Positions 32,432 through 37,568 of a DNA stretch of 37,568 nt are shown in pieces. The notes beneath the pieces are model-generated. The model saw only the letters and a program-made list of their open reading frames with translations. It ran no database searches and was not told the DNA's origin. The translations under genes were made by a program, and so were the position numbers. Each line of letters opens with the position of its first letter. The first letter of the stretch is position 1. Origin of the DNA: Lachnospiraceae bacterium (GTDB lineage: Bacteria > Bacillota > Clostridia > Lachnospirales > Lachnospiraceae); NCBI GenBank assembly GCA_017469935.1, contig JAFUFL010000025.1, positions 1 to 37,568 on the forward strand. Direction: 5' to 3'.

Positions 32432-33547
32432 ATGAGAAATCGAGACTTGTTAATGTCATTATTACTCATACTGGCGGTAACCGTTGTACTCCCGGTCAGG
32501 GCTTCTGAAAAGGGAGAGGGGGCAGCCCAGACCGCAGAGCCCGACCCTTCATCAGCGCTCAAGGTCACGGCGATCGACTTCGGTGACGACGGCTGGGGCG
32601 ACGGCACGATGATCGAGAGCGGCGGGGAGTGTATGCTGATGGATACCTTTATGCCGGAATGCGAGGATGAGCTCAAAGAGTTTCTGATCGACAACGGATA
32701 TACGAAGTTTTCCATCTATCTTTCCCACTATCATGCGGATCACTTCTGCAACATCCGGCCCATCATGAGGGACGACCGCTTTACAGTTACCGCCGTCTAT
32801 CTGCCGGATGACGGATATCTGTGGCCTACCGACGAGGACTATGGAGCCGAGATCGGCTGGTTCATGAGCATAGACAGAGGGATCAGGGAGCTTGCCGCTG
32901 AGAAGAAGATCCCGCTGACGGTCCTTCATCCGGGGGACAGCTTTCAGGTCGGAGACGCCCTGGTGGAGATCCTGTACGGCACCACTTATGAAAATGAGGA
33001 CCATAATCCCGCCTATATAAATAACAATTCCCTGGTGGCGCGCATCACGGGAGGCGGGATCCGGTATCTGACCTGCGGCGATATAGAAGAAATCATGGAG
33101 AACGAGATTCTCGAGAAAGGAATTGACGTATCCGCCGACCTGTACAAGATGAGCCACCACGGCGGTCCCACCAGCAACACCTATAAATTTCTTGAGGCGG
33201 TCAATCCGTCCTTCGCTTTCTTTAACAGCACGGAGGATTCGCCGGACCATTTCGCCCGCGACTGGGCATCGGGACCGGCTGGGGACATGATGGACTTTGC
33301 CAATGTACACAGTTCCCGCTACAACGGAAATATCACTTATACGGCCAGGGACGGTGTGATCACGGTTCGCGCTGACAGGAATGTTGTTCCGAAGATAATG
33401 ATTAACAAGGTGCCCGGGGGGATCGGACTGTGCATGAGCTTTCAGCAGTTCAATGATCAGCAGGAGCCGAAAGAGACTGAGAAGATGCGAACGGCTGCAG
33501 AAGCAGCTGCCGAAAAGAGCGGATTATTGCCGGCTGTGTACCGGTGA
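32432..33547 (+). CDS. Secreted metallo-beta-lactamase-fold hydrolase (ComEC C-terminal-like)
   Basis: This 371-residue protein has an N-terminal signal peptide (MRNRDLLMSLLLILAVTVVL, cleavage probably after VRAS). The metallo-hydrolase fold follows, with metal motif HYHADHF (His 99, 101, Asp 103, His 104) and a later MSHHGG. The phrase pattern (VTAIDFGDDGWGDGTMIESGG, IRYLTCGDIEE, YKMSHHGGPTSNTY) is like the extracellular MBL domain of ComEC and related stand-alone proteins, which act on DNA or phosphodiesters. No ComEA or ComEC membrane part is nearby. ATG follows AGGAGA. Substrate is unknown. The last 40 residues are Glu/Lys/Ala-rich. It ends 53 bases before hsdM. Confidence 0.82.
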   Translation: MRNRDLLMSLLLILAVTVVLPVRASEKGEGAAQTAEPDPSSALKVTAIDFGDDGWGDGTMIESGGECMLMDTFMPECEDELKEFLIDNGYTKFSIYLSHYHADHFCNIRPIMRDDRFTVTAVYLPDDGYLWPTDEDYGAEIGWFMSIDRGIRELAAEKKIPLTVLHPGDSFQVGDALVEILYGTTYENEDHNPAYINNNSLVARITGGGIRYLTCGDIEEIMENEILEKGIDVSADLYKMSHHGGPTSNTYKFLEAVNPSFAFFNSTEDSPDHFARDWASGPAGDMMDFANVHSSRYNGNITYTARDGVITVRADRNVVPKIMINKVPGGIGLCMSFQQFNDQQEPKETEKMRTAAEAAAEKSGLLPAVYR

Positions 33548-33600
33548 AAAACGATGATATCATTCATAACTGTGGAGAATGAACAAAAGGAGCACTCATC

Positions 33601-35181
33601 ATGATTGACACCAAGAAAGAACAGGAACGAGACGAACTTCATCGCGCCATATGGGCGATCGCGGATGAGCTTCGCGGAGCCGTAGACGGATGGGATTTTA
33701 AAAATTACGTGCTCGGCACCATGTTCTACCGTTATATTTCGGAGAATCTGACCAACTATATCAACAATGGCGAAGCAGAAGCCGGCAACGAGGACTTTGA
33801 CTTTGCGCAGATGCCGGATGAGGAGGCCGAGGAGGCCAGAGAAGGGCTGGTGGAAGAAAAGGGCTTCTTTATATTACCGAGTGAACTCTTCTGCAATGTC
33901 CGTGTCAAGGCGCCGGAAGACGAAAACCTGAATGAAGCTCTGGAGAGGGTATTCCGGCATATCGAGGAGTCCGCGAAGGGGAGTTCTTCGGAAGGGCAGT
34001 TTGCAGGGCTGTTTGACGATTTCGATGTAAACAGCAATAAACTGGGAGCAACTGTTGCCAAGCGCAATGAAAAGCTGGTCAAGCTCCTGAACGGCGTTGC
34101 TGATATGAATCTGGGAGATGTGAAGCATCATGACATCGATGCGTTCGGGGATGCCTACGAATATCTGATGACCATGTACGCTTCCAATGCTGGGAAGTCC
34201 GGCGGCGAGTTCTTCACACCGGCGGACGTCTCTGAGCTGCTGACAAGACTTGGAACCGTCGGAAAGAAAGAGATCAACAAAGTATACGATCCGGCTTGCG
34301 GGTCCGGTTCTCTTCTTCTGAAGGCGGAAAAGATCCTGGGCCGGGATGCCATACGCAACGGGTTTTTCGGTCAGGAGATCAATATCACAACGTACAACCT
34401 CTGCAGGATCAATATGTTCCTGCATGATATCGAATTTGATAAGTTTGACATTGCTTGTGAAGACACCCTTACGGCACCGCAGCACTGGGACGACGAGCCG
34501 TTTGAACTGATCGTCTCAAATCCGCCCTATAGCATCAAATGGGCCGGAGATGAAAATCCTCTTCTGATCAACGATCCACGGTTTGCTCCTGCAGGGGTGC
34601 TTGCACCCAAGAGCAAGGCCGATCTGGCTTTTATCATGCATTCACTAAGCTGGCTCGCTCCGAACGGAACGGCAGCCATTGTCTGCTTTCCCGGCATAAT
34701 GTACCGCGGAGGAGCGGAGAAAAAGATCCGCAAGTACCTGGTCGACAACAACTTTGTGGACTGCGTGATACAGCTTCCGAGCAACCTGTTCTTCGGAACC
34801 AGTATCGCGACTTGCATCATGGTGTTGAAAAAGAGCAAGCCGGACAGCCGGGTTTTATTCATCGATGCCACGAATGAGTGCATTAAGGTCACAAACAATA
34901 ATAAGCTGACGCAGGAAAATATAGAAAAGATCGTGGACACCTTTGCCGGCCGCGAAGAGGTGAAGTACTTCGCTCATCTGGCATCCTATGATGAGATCGC
35001 GGAAAATGATTATAATCTCTCTGTCTCGACCTATGTGGAGGCCGAGGATACCCGGGAGAAAGTTGACATAGTCAAGCTGAACGCAGAAATCCAGGAGATT
35101 GTGGCCCGGGAGCAGGTGCTCCGGGAAGAGATTGATAAGATCATCGCCGAGATCGAGGGAGATAATACGGATGGGCAGTAA
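33601..35181 (+). CDS. hsdM: Type I restriction-modification DNA methyltransferase subunit
   Basis: This 526-residue N6-adenine methyltransferase has the HsdM N-terminal helical domain ([20 protein letters not shown]) and then the SAM-binding and catalytic domain with motif [11 protein letters not shown] (about 230) and motif IV NPPYSI (307-312). The partial phrase [13 protein letters not shown] is typical of the family. The C-terminus is helical and probably contacts HsdS. ATG follows AAAGGAG. The next gene overlaps its end by 11 bases. It methylates the target chosen by HsdS; with HsdR (not in the window, presumably beyond the right edge or absent) it would form the restriction complex. Confidence 0.93.
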   Translation: MIDTKKEQERDELHRAIWAIADELRGAVDGWDFKNYVLGTMFYRYISENLTNYINNGEAEAGNEDFDFAQMPDEEAEEAREGLVEEKGFFILPSELFCNVRVKAPEDENLNEALERVFRHIEESAKGSSSEGQFAGLFDDFDVNSNKLGATVAKRNEKLVKLLNGVADMNLGDVKHHDIDAFGDAYEYLMTMYASNAGKSGGEFFTPADVSELLTRLGTVGKKEINKVYDPACGSGSLLLKAEKILGRDAIRNGFFGQEINITTYNLCRINMFLHDIEFDKFDIACEDTLTAPQHWDDEPFELIVSNPPYSIKWAGDENPLLINDPRFAPAGVLAPKSKADLAFIMHSLSWLAPNGTAAIVCFPGIMYRGGAEKKIRKYLVDNNFVDCVIQLPSNLFFGTSIATCIMVLKKSKPDSRVLFIDATNECIKVTNNNKLTQENIEKIVDTFAGREEVKYFAHLASYDEIAENDYNLSVSTYVEAEDTREKVDIVKLNAEIQEIVAREQVLREEIDKIIAEIEGDNTDGQ

Positions 35182-36322
35182 ACTGATCAAAACCAATGAG
35201 ACTTACCGCGACTGGATCCGAGAAGTCAGCAGCCGGTTCCGCAGAAGCCAGATTAAGGCGGCTGTGAAAGTTAACGATGAGATGCTTCGGTTTTACTGGT
35301 CGCTTGGACGTGATATGGAGGCTCAGAAGGAAGCCTATGCCTGGGGCAGTCATTTTTATAAGACAATCAGCGAAGATCTGCGGACCGAACTACCGGACGT
35401 GAAATCCTTCTCACCCAGAAATCTTTTGTATATGCATCAATTCTACCGCCTGTTTCCGGAGGCTGGAATTGAACCCAAGATAGGCGCGCAATTGGATAAT
35501 AGCGTATTTACGAAACAACTTGTTTCGCAGTTGTCGGATGTTGGAATCGCGCAACAGGATGTTTCGCAAAGTCCTGCAGCAGATGAGGTGTTCCGGATCC
35601 CTTGGGGACATATGATTCAGATCATGAACAAGGCTAGAGGAGACAGGGAGAAAGCGTTATTCTATGTACGCAAAACAATGGAAAATAACTGGTCCAGAGC
35701 CGTTCTTTTGAACTTTCTGGATACGGATCTGTATGAACGCCAGGGCAAGGCCTTGACAAACTTCGCACGGACACTTCCGGCGGAGCAGAGTGATCTGGCG
35801 CAGGAGATCACAAAGGATCCCTACAGCTTTGACTTTCTGACGCTGCGGAAAGAATACGATGAGAAGGAACTGAAGGATGCTCTGATGGACCGGGTGCAGA
35901 ATTTCCTAATGGAGCTTGGGACAGGCTTTGCCTATATGGGCCGGGAAGTTCGCATTGAAATAGGTAACACAGAAAAATATCTGGATATGCTCTTTTACAA
36001 CACGCAGCGGCATTGTTATATCGTTGTGGAGGTAAAAGCGGGCAAATTTGATTCGTCATACGCCGGGCAGCTTGGGACCTATGTGGTCGCCGTAAACCAT
36101 CAGCTGAAAACGGAGCATGACAATCCTACCCTTGGTCTACTGGTCTGCAAAAATCTCGACACCGTGGAGGCACAATACGCTCTTGAATCCAGCAGTCAGC
36201 CGCTTGGGATATCCAGGTATGAGCTGACTAGACTGATCCCGGAAGATTTCAAGGGCAGCATGCCGACAATCGAGGAAATCGAGGCGGAACTCGCCGATCC
36301 GGAAGGAGGGCAGGAGGAATGA
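35171..36322 (+). CDS. DUF1016/YhcG-family protein with PDDEXK nuclease domain
   Basis: This 383-residue protein has an N-terminal DUF1016 helical domain ([47 protein letters not shown]) and a C-terminal PDDEXK fold whose active-site residues appear in [10 protein letters not shown] (Asp) and [11 protein letters not shown] (Glu-x-Lys, about 286). ATG at 35171 overlaps hsdM by 11 bases and follows GAGGGAG; an upstream in-frame start at 35099 lacks support. It overlaps the hsdS start by 4 bases. Members of this family are often found inside type I restriction loci and near mobile genes, but their role there is not settled. It may be an accessory nuclease or a regulator of the complex. Confidence 0.85.
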   Translation: MGSKLIKTNETYRDWIREVSSRFRRSQIKAAVKVNDEMLRFYWSLGRDMEAQKEAYAWGSHFYKTISEDLRTELPDVKSFSPRNLLYMHQFYRLFPEAGIEPKIGAQLDNSVFTKQLVSQLSDVGIAQQDVSQSPAADEVFRIPWGHMIQIMNKARGDREKALFYVRKTMENNWSRAVLLNFLDTDLYERQGKALTNFARTLPAEQSDLAQEITKDPYSFDFLTLRKEYDEKELKDALMDRVQNFLMELGTGFAYMGREVRIEIGNTEKYLDMLFYNTQRHCYIVVEVKAGKFDSSYAGQLGTYVVAVNHQLKTEHDNPTLGLLVCKNLDTVEAQYALESSSQPLGISRYELTRLIPEDFKGSMPTIEEIEAELADPEGGQEE

Positions 36323-37568
36323 GCAGACTGGATGAACTGATTAGGGAGCTGTGTCCGGATGGGGTTTCTTGTGTAGCGTTGAGTACTATCGCAGAGTATC
36401 CAAAAGAGCGTATTGATGCTGTGAAAGTCGATGCAAATACATATGTCGGCGTTGATAATTTGCTTCCTGAAAAGAAGGGGAAAACGGTCTCGTCGTATGT
36501 TCCCAATGAAGGTAGATTAATTCATTTTCATGTGGGCGACATTTTAATCGGTAATATTCGTCCCTACTTAAAGAAAATATGGCTTGCGGATTCTGATGGC
36601 GGAACAAACGGTGATGTCTTGCCAATACACATTAAAGACAAAAATGTAGAACCGAAGTTTTTATATTATTGCCTCTCATCGGACAAGTTCTTTATGTATG
36701 ATATGCAGCATGCTAAGGGAGCAAAAATGCCTCGTGGCGATAAAGCAGCTGTAATGGAGTACAAAGTTCCCGTACCGCCACTGGAGGTACAACGTGAAAT
36801 TGTCCGCGTGTTAGACAAATTCACGCTCCTTTCAGCAGAACTTTCAGCAGAGCTCTCAGCAGAGCTTTCAGCTCGTAGAAAGCAATATGAATATTACAGT
36901 CAACAGCTTTTAGAAGGGCATATGAAAGAATCTCAAAAAGTTCCTATCTCTGCATTGGGAAAATGGCAAGGTGGGAAGACTCCTTCTATGCAGGAGAAAA
37001 GGTTCTGGGAAAACGGAACAATCCCTTGGATTTCCTCTAAAGACATGAAGTCATCAGTGTTGACGGATACAGAAGATCATATAACCGAGGTAGCACTGTC
37101 GGAAGCATCGATGAATTTGCTCCCGGAAGAGAGTGTTGCAATTGTAACCAGATCCGGAATATTGAAGCACACATTTCCTGTTGCGTACATTCCGTTTAGA
37201 ACCACTGTCAATCAGGATATAAAGGCATTAGCAGTTGCAAATGGAGTCTCTGCCAGATACGTGTCATTTGCTCTTCAAGTATACGGGGAAGATATTCGAA
37301 CTAAAACCAAGAAGCAAGGAGGGACCGTAGATTCCCTCGACTTTCAGAAGGTCTTGGATTACCAGATTCCTCTCCCTGACTATGATGTGCAGCTTCGAAT
37401 CGTAAATGTCCTAGAAAACTTCGAAGCGATATGTGATGACTTAAAAATCTGTCTGCCAGCCGAGAGCGAAGCGCGGCAAAAACAATATGAACATTATCGC
37501 GATTTGCTCTTGACATTCGCTGAGACCGGCAGCACACTCGCGACAGACAGACAGACAGACAGACAGAC
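36319..37568 (+). CDS. hsdS: Type I restriction-modification specificity subunit (3' end beyond window)
   Basis: The frame is open from ATG at 36319 (CAGGAGGA ahead) to the right edge, at least 416 residues. It has two target-recognition domains (about 15-155 and 205-375). Each is followed by a conserved helical region (VPPLEVQREIVRVLDKF; LPDYDVQLRIVNVLENF) and a repeat phrase (RRKQYEYYSQQLL; ARQKQYEHYRDLLLTF). The first central region carries LSAE repeats, and the tail carries a GACA tetranucleotide tract. The gene is visibly more A+T-rich than hsdM, as is common for exchanged specificity genes. It determines the DNA sequence methylated by HsdM. The normal end of such proteins is near LLLTF, so the tail beyond it is atypical. 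Confidence 0.92.
   Translation, partial: MSRLDELIRELCPDGVSCVALSTIAEYPKERIDAVKVDANTYVGVDNLLPEKKGKTVSSYVPNEGRLIHFHVGDILIGNIRPYLKKIWLADSDGGTNGDVLPIHIKDKNVEPKFLYYCLSSDKFFMYDMQHAKGAKMPRGDKAAVMEYKVPVPPLEVQREIVRVLDKFTLLSAELSAELSAELSARRKQYEYYSQQLLEGHMKESQKVPISALGKWQGGKTPSMQEKRFWENGTIPWISSKDMKSSVLTDTEDHITEVALSEASMNLLPEESVAIVTRSGILKHTFPVAYIPFRTTVNQDIKALAVANGVSARYVSFALQVYGEDIRTKTKKQGGTVDSLDFQKVLDYQIPLPDYDVQLRIVNVLENFEAICDDLKICLPAESEARQKQYEHYRDLLLTFAETGSTLATDRQTDRQ
36829..36876 (+). repeat. 12-bp in-frame repeats encoding LSAE in the hsdS spacer region
   Basis: CTTTCAGCAGAA, CTTTCAGCAGAG and CTCTCAGCAGAG followed by CTTTCAGCTCGT encode LSAE three times plus LSA (residues 171-186). They lie at the junction between the first target domain and the second half, as do the TAEL repeats of EcoR124I. 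Confidence 0.85.
37542..37568 (+). repeat. GACA tetranucleotide tract in the end of hsdS (runs off the window)
   Basis: At least 6.75 consecutive GACA units reach the right edge, encoding T-D-R-Q repeats in the present frame. The true copy number and the sequence after it are not visible. Confidence 0.9.

Overview
The window looks like a chromosomal segment of an anaerobic, moderately G+C-rich Bacillota, most likely a gut or rumen Lachnospiraceae-type Clostridium. The grounds are strong AGGAGG-type ribosome sites, a glucitol-type PTS with GutM and a PRD regulator, a BmpA/NupOPQ-type nucleoside ABC transporter, and many ferredoxin-like 4Fe-4S flavoproteins. No rRNA, tRNA, complete insertion sequence or CRISPR array was seen. 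Both edges cut a gene.

Layout. (1) 1-979: end of a membrane-anchored protein and a small hypothetical gene, followed by a terminator and tandem repeats. (2) 1449-6509, minus strand: nucleoside-type ABC importer (lipoprotein, double ATPase, two permeases). Divergent to it are a PfkB/PsuK-like kinase (6726) and a 934-residue Fe-S/FAD oxidoreductase (7685). (3) 10676-18702: sorbitol region with a PRD/PTS-type regulator, a minus-strand fused EIIC-EIIB transporter, and a complete srlD-gutM-srlA-srlE-srlB operon. Its gaps are full of short tandem duplications. (4) 18951-19649: a cell-wall-binding repeat remnant and a solitary hypA. (5) 19700-31780: the most interesting part. A minus-strand group (acyl-AMP ligase, lipoprotein, ACP, acyl-ACP thioesterase) diverges from a plus-strand operon: a flavoprotein that resembles the polyunsaturated fatty acid (linoleate) isomerase of Cutibacterium acnes, a CrtI/RetSat-like flavoprotein, and an FNR-type reductase fused to a 2Fe-2S ferredoxin. 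A PAP2 phosphatase and a second copy of the large Fe-S/FAD oxidoreductase follow on the minus strand. (6) 32432-37568: a secreted metallo-beta-lactamase-fold protein, then a type I restriction-modification locus (hsdM, DUF1016/PDDEXK nuclease, hsdS running off the end) whose hsdS carries two kinds of repeat that could vary specificity or expression.

How the parts may work together. Region 5 reads as a candidate system for handling unsaturated fatty acids: activation onto a dedicated carrier, release by a thioesterase, double-bond isomerisation by the PAI-like enzyme, and reduction by the saturase-like flavoprotein fed by NAD(P)H through the ferredoxin reductase or the large oxidoreductase. 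The gene families are seen; the pathway is inferred. Region 3 is a sorbitol uptake and oxidation operon, and the regulator's own upstream region shares a sequence motif with the operon's upstream region. Region 2 pairs nucleoside import with a nucleoside-type kinase.
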